In this document: one piece after another, positions 53,509 through 63,524 of the stretch
How positions within the stretch are numbered: position 1 is the stretch's first letter
Layout of the letters: each line of letters begins with the position of its first letter
Origin: Anomaloglossus baeobatrachus
Lineage: Eukaryota > Chordata > Amphibia > Anura > Aromobatidae
DNA: 64,000 nt
Direction: 5' to 3'
Assembly (NCBI RefSeq): GCF_048569485.1
Contig: NC_134353.1
Coordinates: 66,470,221-66,534,220 of the forward strand
Position numbers and translations under genes: made by a program
Notes under the pieces: generated by a model
Database searches by the model: none
What the model saw: only the letters and a program-made list of their open reading frames with translations
What the model was told of the DNA's origin: nothing

Positions 53509-56500
53509 AGGAATTTACGGTAAGTAAACAAAATTCCCTTCTTCTTTGTCGCTCCATTGGGAGACCCAGACAATTGGGACGTCCAAAAGCAGTCCCTGGG
53601 TGGGTAAAAGACTACCTCAATAAAAGAGAGCCGAAAACGACCCCTTCCTACAGGTGGGCAACCGCCGCCTGAAGGACTCGCCTACCTAGACTGGCATCTG
53701 CCGAAGCATAGGTATGCACTTGATAGTGTTTTGTGAAGGTGTGCAGACTAGACCAGGTAGCTGCCTGACACACCTGCTGAGCCGTAGCCCGGTGTCGCAA
53801 TGCCCAGGACGCACCCACGGCTCTGGTAGAATGGGCTTTCAGCCCCGAAGGAAGAGGAAGCCCCGAAGAACGGTAGGCTTCAAGAATCGGTTCCTTGATC
53901 CACCGAGCCAAAGTTGACTTGGAAGCCTGCGAACCCTTACGCTGGCCAGCGACAAGGACAAAGAGCGCATCTGAACGGCGCAGGGGCGCCGTGCGAGACA
54001 CGTAGAGCCGGAGTGCTCTCACTAGATCTAATGAATGCAAATCCTTTTCACACTGGTGAACTGGATGAGGGCAAAAGGACGGTAAGGAGATATCCTGATT
54101 GAGATGAAAAGGAGATACCACCTTAGGGAGAAACTCCGGGACAGGACGCAGAACCACCTTATCCTGGTGAAAAACCAGGAAAGGGGATTTGCATGACAGC
54201 GCTGCAAGCTCCGACACTCTTCAGAGTGAGGTAATTGCCACAAGAAATGCCACCTTCTGCGAAAGACGTGATAAAGAGACATCCCTCAGCGGCTCGAAAG
54301 TTAGTTTTTGAAGAGCCATTAACACCCTGTTAAGGTCCCAGGGTTCCAGCGCTCTGTGATCTTGAGACCGTGCCATGAAGGCCGGGACCTTGTTGTTGTG
54401 CCGTGACGCCATGAGATCGACGTCCGGCGTTCCCCAGCGGCGACAGATCTCTCGAAACACGTCTGGGTGAAGAGACCATTCCCCCGCATCCATGCCCTGA
54501 CGACTGAGAAAATCTGCTTCCCAGTTTTCTACGCCCGGGATGTGAACTGCGGAGATGGTGGAGGCTGTGGCTTCCGCCCACAGCAGAATCCGCCGGACTT
54601 CCTGGAAGGCTTGACGGCTGCGCGTGCCTCCCTGGTGGTTGATGTACGCGACGGCCGTGGCGTTGTCCGACTGTATGCGGATCTGCCTGCCCTCCAGCCA
54701 CCGATGGAACGCCTTTAGGGCTAGATACACTGCCCTTATCTCCAGAACATTGATCTGAAGAGAAGACTATCGGAGTCCAGGTTCCCTGAGCCCTGTGGTG
54801 GAGAAAAACCGCTCCCCACCCTGACAGGCTCGCGTCCGTGGTGACCACAGCCCAGGTTGGGGGTAGGAAGGATTTTCCCTGCGATAGAGAAGTGGGAAGA
54901 AGCCACCACTGAAGAGAGGTTTTGGCTGCAAGGGAAAGAGAGACGTTCCTGTCGAGGGACGTCGACCTCCTGTCCCATTTGCGGAGAATGTCCCATTGGA
55001 GTGGGCGCAGATGGAACTGCGCGAAGGGCACTGCCTCCATTGCTGCCACCATCTTCCCCAGGAAGTGCATGAGGCGCCTCAAGGGGTGTGACTGACCCCG
55101 AAGAAGAGATTGCACCCCTGTCTGCAGCGAAAGCTGTTTGTCCAGCGGTAGCTTGACTACCGCTGAGTGAGTATGAAACTCCATCCCGAGGTACGTCAGT
55201 GATTGGGTCGGTGTCAACTTGGACTTTGGGAAGTTGATGAGCCACCCGAACTGCTGGAGAGTCGCCAGAGCGACGGTCAGGCTTTGTTGACACGCCACCC
55301 GGGAGGGTGCCCTGACTAGGAGATCGTCTAAGTAAGGGACCACCGAGTGGCCCCGAGAGTGCAGGACCGCCACAACGGATGCCATGACCTTGGTGAAGAC
55401 CCGTGGGGCTGTCGCCAGGCCGAAAGGCAGTGCCACGAACTGAAGGTGTTCATCCCCGATGGCGAAACGCAGGAAGCGTTGATGTTCGGGTGCGATCGGC
55501 ACATGGAGATAAGCATCCTTGATGTCGATTGATGCTAGGAAGTCTCCTTATGACATCGAAGAGATGACCGAGCGGAGAGATTCCATCCGAAACCTTCTGG
55601 TGCTCACATGCCTGTTGAGCAGTTTGAGGTCCAGAACGGGACGGAATGATCCGTCCTTCTTTGGCACCACGAACAAGTTGGAGTAGAAGCCGTGACCATG
55701 TTCCTGAGGGGGAACGGGAATCACCACTCCTTCTGTCTTCAGAACGCCCACAGCCTGAAAAAGTGCGCCGGCCCGAGATGGGGGCGGAGATGTTCTGAAG
55801 AAACGAGTCGGAGGACGAGAGCTGAACTCTATCCTGTAACCGTGAGACAGAATGTCTCTCACCCATCGGTCTTGGACATGTGGCCACCAGGCGTCGCAAA
55901 AGCGGGAGAGCCTGCCACCGACCGAGGATGCGGTTCGGGGAGGCCGAAAGTCATGAGGAGGCCGCCTTGGAGGCAGTGCCTCCGGCGGTTTTTTGGGGGC
56001 GTGACTTACACCGCCACGCATAGGAGTTCCTCTGGCCTTTCTCTGGCCTGTTGTACGAGGAGGATTGGGACTTGGCTGAGGGCCGAAAGGACCGAAACCT
56101 CGGTTGTATTTTCCGTTGCTGAGGTCTCTTCGGTTTGGACTGGGGTAAGGACGAGTCCTTTCCCTTGGATTCCTTAATAATTTCATCCAATCGTTCGCCA
56201 AACAATCGGTCGCCAGAAAACGGCAAACCGGTTAAGAACTTCTTGGAAGCAGAGTCTGCCTTCCATTCGCGTAGCCACATGGCCCTGCGGACTGCCACCG
56301 AATTAGCGGATGCTACCGCTGTACGGCTAGCAGAGTCCAGGACGGCGTTCATGGCGTAGGACGAAAAAGCCGACGCCTGAGAAGTCAAAGACGCAACCTG
56401 CGGAGCAGAATTACGTGTGACCGCATTAATCTCAGACAGACAAGCTGAGATAGCTTGGAGTGCCCACACGGCTGCAAAGGCCGGGGCAAAAGACGCGCCT

Positions 56501-57449
56501 GTGGCTTCATAGATGGATTTCACCAGGAGCTCTATCTGCCTGTCAGTGGCATCCTTGAGCGATGAGCCATCTGCAACTGATACTACAGATCTAGCCGCCA
56601 GTCTAGAGACTGGAGGATCCACCTTGGGACATTGAGCCCAACCCTTAACTACTTCAGAGGGGAAGGGGTAACGTGTGTCATTAAGGCGCTTAGTAAAGAG
56701 CTTGTCCGGAAATGCTCTGTGCTTCTGGACAGCATCTCTGAAGTTAGAGTGATCGAAAAACGCACTCCGTGTACGTTTGGGAAACCTAAACTGGTGTTTC
56801 TCCTGCTGCGAAGCCGACTCTTCTATAGGTGGAGGTGGGGGAGAAAGATCTAGCACCTGGTTGATGGACGATATAAGATCATTTACTAAGGCGTCCCCCT
56901 CAGGTGTATCAAGATTGAGGGCAACGTCGGGGTCAGAGCCCTGAGCTGCGACGTCCGCCTCGTCCTCCAGAGAGTCCTCAAGCTGAGACCCCGAGCAGCG
57001 TGAGGAAGTCGGGGAAGATTCCCAGCGAGCCCGCTTAGCCGGTCTGGGACTGTGGTCCGTGCAGGAGTCCTCCACGTGAGACCTAGGGGCCACCCCGGGA
57101 GAACGCTGCGGCGCAGACCGAGAGGGGCCTGGAGGCGATGATCCAACAGTGCCCGGGGCCTGTGTAAGGACCGGTCTGGACTGCAAGGCTTCTAGTAGCT
57201 TGGCAGACCATTTGTCCATAGACTGAGCCATGGATTGTGAAAGCGACTCAGAGAGTTTCCCAGCAAAAACTGCAAACTCTGTCCCTGCCGCCTGGACAGT
57301 GGAAGCAGGAGGGTCTGCCTGAGCCGAGGGGCCCACTAGTGACCGAGGCTCCGGCTGAGCAAGTGCAACAGGGGTCGAGCATTGCTCACAGTGAGGGTAG
57401 GTGGAACCCGCAGGTAACATAGCCCCACAAGAGGTACAGGTTGCAGAAG
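53504..57449 (-). mobile_element. DIRS-like YR retroelement, copy 7 (subfamily B), left part; host of copy 8
   Basis: Begins directly at an ICR (53504-53582). Reading leftward: gag 57449-55951, RT-RNase H-methyltransferase region about 55950-54330, recombinase about 54350-53648. Broken, at least four breaks by eye, and interrupted near the start of gag by copy 8. The upstream end of the element resumes at 63525. Confidence 0.88.
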
Positions 57450-57940
57450 AAGGGAATTTTGTTTACTTACCGTAAATTCCTTTTCTTCTAGCTCCAATTG
57501 GGAGACCCAGACAATTGGGTGTATAGCTACTGCCTCCGGAGGCCGCACAAAGTACTACACTTAAAAGTGTAAGGCCCCTCCCCTTCTGGCTATACACCCC
57601 CCCGTGGGATCACGGGTTCCTCAGTTTTAGTGCAAAAGCAAGAAGGAGGAAAGCCAATAACTGTTTCAAAAACAAATTCAATCCGATAAACAACATCGGA
57701 GAACTGAACTTATTAACATGAACAACATGTGCACCCGAAAAACAAAATCCCTAAGAAAAAACAGGGCGGGTGCTGGGTCTCCCAATTGGAGCTAGAAGAA
57801 AAGGAATTTACGGTAAGTAAACAAAATTCCCTTCTTCTTTGTCGCTCCTAATTGGGAGACCCAGACAATTGGGACGTCCAAAAGCAGTCCCTGGGTGGGT
57901 AAAAGAATACCTCGTGATAGGGCTGTCAAGCAGACCTTTC

Positions 57941-58990
57941 CTACAGGTGGGCCACCGCCGCCTGAAGGACTTGTCTACCTAGGCCGGCATCCGCCGAAGC
58001 GAAGGTATGCACCTGATAATGTTTGGTAAAAGTGTGCAGACTCGACCAGGTAGCCGCCTGGCACACCTGCTGAGCCGTAGCCTGATGCCGTAATGCCCAG
58101 GACGCACCCACGGCTCTGGTAGAATGGGCCTTCAGTCCAGATGGAATCGGAAGCCCAGCAGAACGGTAGGTGTGAAGAATTGGTTCCTTGATCCACCGCG
58201 CAAGGGTGGATTTGGAAGCTTGCGACCCTTTACGCTGACCAGCGACCAGGATAAAGAGTGCATCCGAGCGGCGCAGGGGCGCCGTGCGGGAAATGTAGAT
58301 CCTGAGTGCTCTCACCAGGTCCAACAAATGCAAACCCTTTTCGAATTGGTGAACTGGATGCGGACACAAAGACGGTAAAGTGATATCCTGATTGAGATGA
58401 AAGGAAGATACCACCTTGGGAAGAAACTCTGGAATTGGACGCAGAACTACCTTGTCCTGGTGAAACACCAGGAAGGGAGATTTGCAAGATAACGCCGCCA
58501 GCTCGGACACTCTCCGAAGAGACGTGACCGCCACTAGAAAAGCCACTTTCTGTGAAAGCCGAGAAAAGGAAATCTCCTTCATAGGCTCGAAAGGCGGCTT
58601 CTGGAGAGCAATTAGAACCTTGTTCAGATCCCAGGGCTCCAACGGCCGCTTGTAAGGAGGGACGATATGACAGACTCCTTGCAGGAACGTGCGTACCTTA
58701 GGAAGTCGCGCTAGGCGTTTCTGAAAAAATACGGATAGCGCGGAGACTTGACCTTTAAGGGAGCTAAGCGACAAACCTTTTTCCAACCCAGACTGCAGGA
58801 AGGAAAGAAAAATAGGCAATGCAAATGGCCAGGGAGAAACTCCCTGGGCAGAGCACCAAGATAGGAATATCTTCCACGTCCTGTGGTAGATCTTGGCGGA
58901 GGATGGTTTCCTAGCCTGTCTCATGGTGGCAACCACCTCATGAGATAAACCTGAGGCCCCTAGGATCCAGGACTCAATGGCCACACAGTC
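57941..58990 (-). CDS. DIRS tyrosine recombinase, copy 8
   Basis: A tyrosine recombinase of the DIRS type with the helical core-binding part ([14 protein letters not shown]) and catalytic Arg ([13 protein letters not shown]), His-x-x-Arg ([14 protein letters not shown]) and Tyr ([12 protein letters not shown]). It overlaps the end of the polymerase frame slightly. The same frame is open upstream to 60796, so the true start cannot be fixed from one copy. Confidence 0.9.
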   Translation of the reverse strand, partial: DCVAIESWILGASGLSHEVVATMRQARKPSSAKIYHRTWKIFLSWCSAQGVSPWPFALPIFLSFLQSGLEKGLSLSSLKGQVSALSVFFQKRLARLPKVRTFLQGVCHIVPPYKRPLEPWDLNKVLIALQKPPFEPMKEISFSRLSQKVAFLVAVTSLRRVSELAALSCKSPFLVFHQDKVVLRPIPEFLPKVVSSFHLNQDITLPSLCPHPVHQFEKGLHLLDLVRALRIYISRTAPLRRSDALFILVAGQRKGSQASKSTLARWIKEPILHTYRSAGLPIPSGLKAHSTRAVGASWALRHQATAQQVCQAATWSSLHTFTKHYQVHTFASADAGLGRQVLQAAVAHL

Positions 58991-61119
58991 AGGTTCAGGG
59001 CCGCAGAATTCAGATGGAAAAACGGCCCTTGAGACAGCAAGTCTGGACGGTCTGGTAGCGCCCACGGTTGGCCTACCGTGAGGTGCCACAGATCCGGGTA
59101 CCACGACCTCCTTGGCCAGTCTGGAGCGACGAGAATGGCGCGGCGGCAGTCGGACCTGATCTTTCGGAGCACTCTGGGCAACAGTGCCAGAGGTGGGAAC
59201 ACATAAGGTAGCCGGAACTGTGACCAATCTTGAACTAAGGCGTCTGCCGCCCAAGCTCGGTGATCGTGAGATCGTGCCATGAAAACCGGGACCTTGTTGT
59301 TGTGTCGTGACGCCATCAGGTCGACGTCCGGCATCCCCCAGCGGCGACAGATCTCCTGAAACACGTCCGGGTGAAGGGACCATTCCCCTGCGTCCATGCC
59401 CTGGCGACTGAGAAAATCTGCTTCCCAGTTTTCCACGCCTGGGATGTGAACTGCGGATATGGTGGATGCGGTGTCTTCCACCCACGACAGAATCCGCCTT
59501 ACTACCTGGAAGGCTTGCCGACTGCGTGTTCCCCCTTGGTGGTTGATGTACGCTACCGCCGTGGAATTGTCCGACTGAATTCGGATCTGCTTGCCTTCCA
59601 GCCACTGTTGGAAGGCTTGCAGGGCAAGATAGACTGCTCTGATTTCCAGAACATTGATCTGAAGGGTGGACTCTTTCCGAGTCCACGTACCCTGAGCCCT
59701 GTGGTGAAGAAACACTGCTCCCCACCCTGATAGGCTCGCATCTGTCGTGACTACCGCCCAGGATGGGGGTAGGAACGACCTTCCTTTTGACAAAGAGGTG
59801 GGAAGAAGCCACCACCGGAGAGAATCCTTGGCTGTCTGAGAGAGGGAAACATCCCTGTCGAGGGACGTCGACTTCCCGTCCCATTGGCGGAGAATGTCCC
59901 ATTGTAGAGGGCGCAGATGAAACTGCGCGAAAGGGACTGCTTCCATTGCTGTCACCATTTTCCCTAGGAAATGCATGAGGCGCCTCAAGGTGTGCGACTG
60001 GCCCTGAAGGAGAGATTGCACCCCTGTCTGCAGCGAGCACTGCTTGTCCAGTGGAAGTTTCACTATCGCTGAGAGAGTATGAAACTCCATGCCAAGATAT
60101 GTTAGTGATTGGGTCGGGGTTAGATTTGACTTTGCAAAGTTGACAATCCACCCGAAACTCTGGAGAGTCTTCAGTGCCACGTTCAAACTGTGTTGGCATG
60201 CCTCTTGAGAGGGTGCCTTGATAAGTAGATCGTCCAAATACGGAATCACAGAGTGACCCTGCGAGTGCAGGACTGCTACTACTGCAGCCATGACCTTGGT
60301 GAAGACCCGAGGGGCTGTCGCCAGCCCGAAAGGTAGCGCTACGAACTGCAGGTGTTCGCTTCCTAGAACGAAGCGTAGAAAACGCTGATGCTCTGGCGCA
60401 ATCGGCACGTGGAGATAAGCATCCTTGATGTCTATTGATGCTAGGAAATCTCCTTGAGACATTGAGGCGATGACGGAGCGGAGAGATTCCATCCGGAACC
60501 TCCTGGTTTTTACGTGTTTGTTGAGCAACTTTAGATCCAGGACGGGACGAAACGACCCGTCCTTCTTTGGCACCACAAACAAATTGGAGTAAAAACCGTG
60601 ACCTTGTTCCTGAAGAGGAACGGAAGTCACCACTTCTTCCGCCTTTAGAGCGGCCACCGCCTGCAGCAGAGCATCGGCCCGGTCGGGCGGTGGAGAAGTT
60701 CTGAAGAAACGAGTTGGAGGACGAGAGCTGAACTCTATCCTGTACCCGTGAGACAGAATGTCTCTCACCCAACGGTCTTTGACCTGTGACAGCCAAATGT
60801 CGCCAAAGCGGGAGAGCCTGCCACCGACCGAGGATGCGGAAAGAGGAGACTGAGAGTCATGAGGAAGCCGTCTTGGTGACGGTTCTTCCTGCTGTCTTTT
60901 TTGGGCGTGATGGAGTCCGCCAAGAATCTGAGCCTCTCTGATCCTTTTGAGTCCTCTTAGACGAGGAGAATTGGGACCTGCCTGAGCCTCGAAAGGACCG
61001 AAAACCAGACTGACCCCTCCTTTGTTGGGGTTTGTTTTGTCTGTGTTGAGGTAAGGATGAATCCTTACCCTTGGAGTGTTTAATGATTTCATCCAAACGC
61101 TCACCAAACAATCGGTCAC
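58960..61119 (-). CDS. DIRS RT-RNase H-methyltransferase frame, copy 8
   Basis: A 719-codon frame overlapping gag by 263 nt. RT motifs: [64 protein letters not shown]. RNase H motifs: [60 protein letters not shown]. Then the methyltransferase-like region with [24 protein letters not shown] and [18 protein letters not shown] elements are known for overlapping frames of this kind; how this one is translated is not visible. Confidence 0.92.
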   Translation of the reverse strand: MTDCLVSVWMKSLNTPRVRIHPYLNTDKTNPNKGGVSLVFGPFEAQAGPNSPRLRGLKRIREAQILGGLHHAQKRQQEEPSPRRLPHDSQSPLSASSVGGRLSRFGDIWLSQVKDRWVRDILSHGYRIEFSSRPPTRFFRTSPPPDRADALLQAVAALKAEEVVTSVPLQEQGHGFYSNLFVVPKKDGSFRPVLDLKLLNKHVKTRRFRMESLRSVIASMSQGDFLASIDIKDAYLHVPIAPEHQRFLRFVLGSEHLQFVALPFGLATAPRVFTKVMAAVVAVLHSQGHSVIPYLDDLLIKAPSQEACQHSLNVALKTLQSFGWIVNFAKSNLTPTQSLTYLGMEFHTLSAIVKLPLDKQCSLQTGVQSLLQGQSHTLRRLMHFLGKMVTAMEAVPFAQFHLRPLQWDILRQWDGKSTSLDRDVSLSQTAKDSLRWWLLPTSLSKGRSFLPPSWAVVTTDASLSGWGAVFLHHRAQGTWTRKESTLQINVLEIRAVYLALQAFQQWLEGKQIRIQSDNSTAVAYINHQGGTRSRQAFQVVRRILSWVEDTASTISAVHIPGVENWEADFLSRQGMDAGEWSLHPDVFQEICRRWGMPDVDLMASRHNNKVPVFMARSHDHRAWAADALVQDWSQFRLPYVFPPLALLPRVLRKIRSDCRRAILVAPDWPRRSWYPDLWHLTVGQPWALPDRPDLLSQGPFFHLNSAALNLTVWPLSPGS

Positions 61120-62365
61120 GAGAAAAAGGCAAACTGGTTAAGCACTTCTTGGAAGCAGAATCTGCCTTCCATTCCCTCAACCACAAGGCTCTGCGTAAAA
61201 CTACGGAGTTGGCTGACGCCACCGCCGTACGGCTCGTAGAGTCTAGGACAGCATTAATCGCGTAAGATGCGAATGCAGACATCTGAGAGGTCAATGGTGC
61301 CACCTGCGGAGCAGATGTACGTGTGACAGTGTCGACTTGTGTAAGCCCAGCTGAAATAGCTTGGAGTGCCCATACGGCTGCGAATGCTGGCGCCAACGAC
61401 GCTCCAATAGCTTCATAGATGGATTTCAACCAGAGCTCCATCTGTCTGTCAGTGGCATCTTTAAGTGCCGCTCCATCTTCCACTGCAACTAAGGATCTAG
61501 CTGCAAGCCTGGAGATTGGAGGGTCCACCTTGGGACACTGGGTCCAGCCCTTGACCACGTCAGGGGGAAAAGGATAGCGTGCATCTTTAAGCCGTTTGGA
61601 AAACCGCTTATCGGGATAAGCGTGGTGTTTCTGGATTGCGTCTCTAAAGTCAGAGTGGTCCAGAAAAGAGCTTAATTTACGCTTGGGATATCTGAAATGG
61701 AATTTCTCATGCTGTGAAGCTGACTCCTCCTCAGGAGGAGCTGGCGGAGAAATATCTAACATCTTATTGATGGACGCGATAAGATCATTCACTATGGCGT
61801 CACCATCCGGTGTATCCAGATTGAGAGCGGTCCCAGGATCAGAATCTTGATCAGTTACATCCGCCTCATCACCCATAGATTCATCCCGCTGGGATCCTGA
61901 CCAGTGAGACGAAGTTGAGGGCCCCTCATAGCGAGCCCGCTTAGGCTGTCTGGGACTGTCGTCCGAGTCAGAGCCGTCACCCTGGGGTGCATGTGACACC
62001 CCTGGAGCCCGGAAGTGTTCCAGTTGAGGGGGACCAGGGAGCAATGATTCAACAGTGTCCGTGGTCTGAGTTACTGGTCTAGACTGCAATGTTTCAAGAA
62101 TCTTAGACATTGTCATAGACAATCTATCAGCAAAAGCTGCAAACTCCGTTCCTGTCACCTGGACAGCATTCACAGGTGGTACACCCTGGGTCACGTCTAG
62201 CAGAGGCCCCGGCTGAGCAAGTGCTGCAGGGGCCGAGCACTGCACACAATGGGGGTCAGTGGAACCTGCCGGTAGAGTAGCCCCACATGCGGTACAGGCA
62301 GCATATAAAGTCTGTGCCTTGGCACCCTTGCGTTTAACGGACGACATGCTGTTGCCTCCTTGCAA
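60857..62365 (-). CDS. DIRS gag-like protein, copy 8
   Basis: A 502-codon frame; Met 7 (MSSVKRKGAKAQ) aligns with other copies. Cysteine cluster at residues 24-27 and 39-43 (CTAC...HCVQC), then a Ser/Asp-rich linker. The core is [43 protein letters not shown] and [14 protein letters not shown]. The Arg/Gln/Ser-rich tail (about 420-502) is likely to bind nucleic acid. Same family as the gag from which the LAP2-alpha region of TMPO is reported to derive. Confidence 0.87.
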   Translation of the reverse strand: MQGGNSMSSVKRKGAKAQTLYAACTACGATLPAGSTDPHCVQCSAPAALAQPGPLLDVTQGVPPVNAVQVTGTEFAAFADRLSMTMSKILETLQSRPVTQTTDTVESLLPGPPQLEHFRAPGVSHAPQGDGSDSDDSPRQPKRARYEGPSTSSHWSGSQRDESMGDEADVTDQDSDPGTALNLDTPDGDAIVNDLIASINKMLDISPPAPPEEESASQHEKFHFRYPKRKLSSFLDHSDFRDAIQKHHAYPDKRFSKRLKDARYPFPPDVVKGWTQCPKVDPPISRLAARSLVAVEDGAALKDATDRQMELWLKSIYEAIGASLAPAFAAVWALQAISAGLTQVDTVTRTSAPQVAPLTSQMSAFASYAINAVLDSTSRTAVASANSVVLRRALWLREWKADSASKKCLTSLPFSRDRLFGERLDEIIKHSKGKDSSLPQHRQNKPQQRRGQSGFRSFRGSGRSQFSSSKRTQKDQRGSDSWRTPSRPKKTAGRTVTKTASS

Positions 62366-63524
62366 TCTAGGAGGGTATATAGCCGAGAATCACCAGCGAC
62401 CGTACAGTGAAAAGTATTTGCAAACACAAAATACCAAGTACACAACGGCACAAGTGGAGGTGAGCCCTTGAGGGCTGCTTACCGCCCGCTGAAAAGCGGG
62501 TATGAGGTCGTAGAATCCCGTGTCTGGGTCTCCCAGGCTCCCCTCTCCAGCTCAGCGTGCAGACAGGAATGGCTGCCGGCGTCCTGTGAAGAGGGGCGGA
62601 CCGTGGGCGTGCCACAAACAAAGTGCGGGAAACTGCGTCCTACTGTGCCTGGTGTGAGGGCTGGAGTATGTAAAACAGACTCCAGCCCTCAGCGCTGATG
62701 CTCTGTACGGCGTCCCGCCCTCCTCCTGACTGGCAGGTGCGGAGGCGGGAACGAGACGAACTAAGCCGCAAAAGCCGGGGACTGTAGTAATAAGCGCGGC
62801 CGTGATATATGCACGGCCAGCGCGGAAGTCCCCGGCGCACCACAAGTCCCAGCCGCGTCGCAGTGTGACTGACCCCAGCGGCCGGCGCGACCGTTCGCCC
62901 TAAGTCTACCCACTCAGCCAAGCTGTAGTGAGGAAATGGCACAAGCGCAGCAGCGCTGATGTCCCCGGCGCACTAACACACCCAGCCATGCTGCGGTGTG
63001 CGCGCGGTATGCACGGGGACACAGAGTACCTTGACGGAGCAGGGTCTGTCCCTGACGATACTCAGCTCCATATCCAGCGGCTTCTCCAGGGGCTGCGGAT
63101 GGAGCACGGTCTCAGTGCCTGGAGACCGGTAAAGTCCCACTTCACCCGGAACCCTAATGGGGATGGGGAAGGAATCAGCATGTGGGCTCCAGCCTCCGTA
63201 CCCGCAATGGGTACCTCAACCTTAACAAACACCGCCGACAGAAAGTGGGGTGAGAAGGGAGCATGCTGGGGGCCCTGTATGGGCCCTCTTTTCTTCCATC
63301 CGACATAGTCAGCAGCTGCTGCTGACTAAACAGTGGAGCTATGCGTGCGTGTCTGACCTCCTTCGCACAAAGCAAAAAACTGAGGAACCCGTGATCCCAC
63401 GGGGGGGTGTATAGCCAGAAGGGGAGGGGCCTTACACTTTTAAGTGTAGTACTTTGTGCGGCCTCCGGAGGCAGTAGCTATACACCCAATTGTCTGGGTC
63501 TCCCAATTAGGAGCGACAAAGAAA

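Larger units (their letters stand above)
57450..63524 (-). mobile_element. DIRS-like YR retroelement, copy 8 (subfamily B), nested in copy 7; looks whole
   Basis: A 6.07-kb element with matching ITRs (57450-57625, about 63380-63524) and an ICR at 57775-57878. Reading leftward: GC-rich leader, gag 62365-60857, RT-RNase H-methyltransferase 61119-58960, recombinase about 58990-57941. All three frames are open. It lies near the gag start of copy 7 with no target duplication beyond a shared A-rich core, and is necessarily younger than copy 7. Confidence 0.94.
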
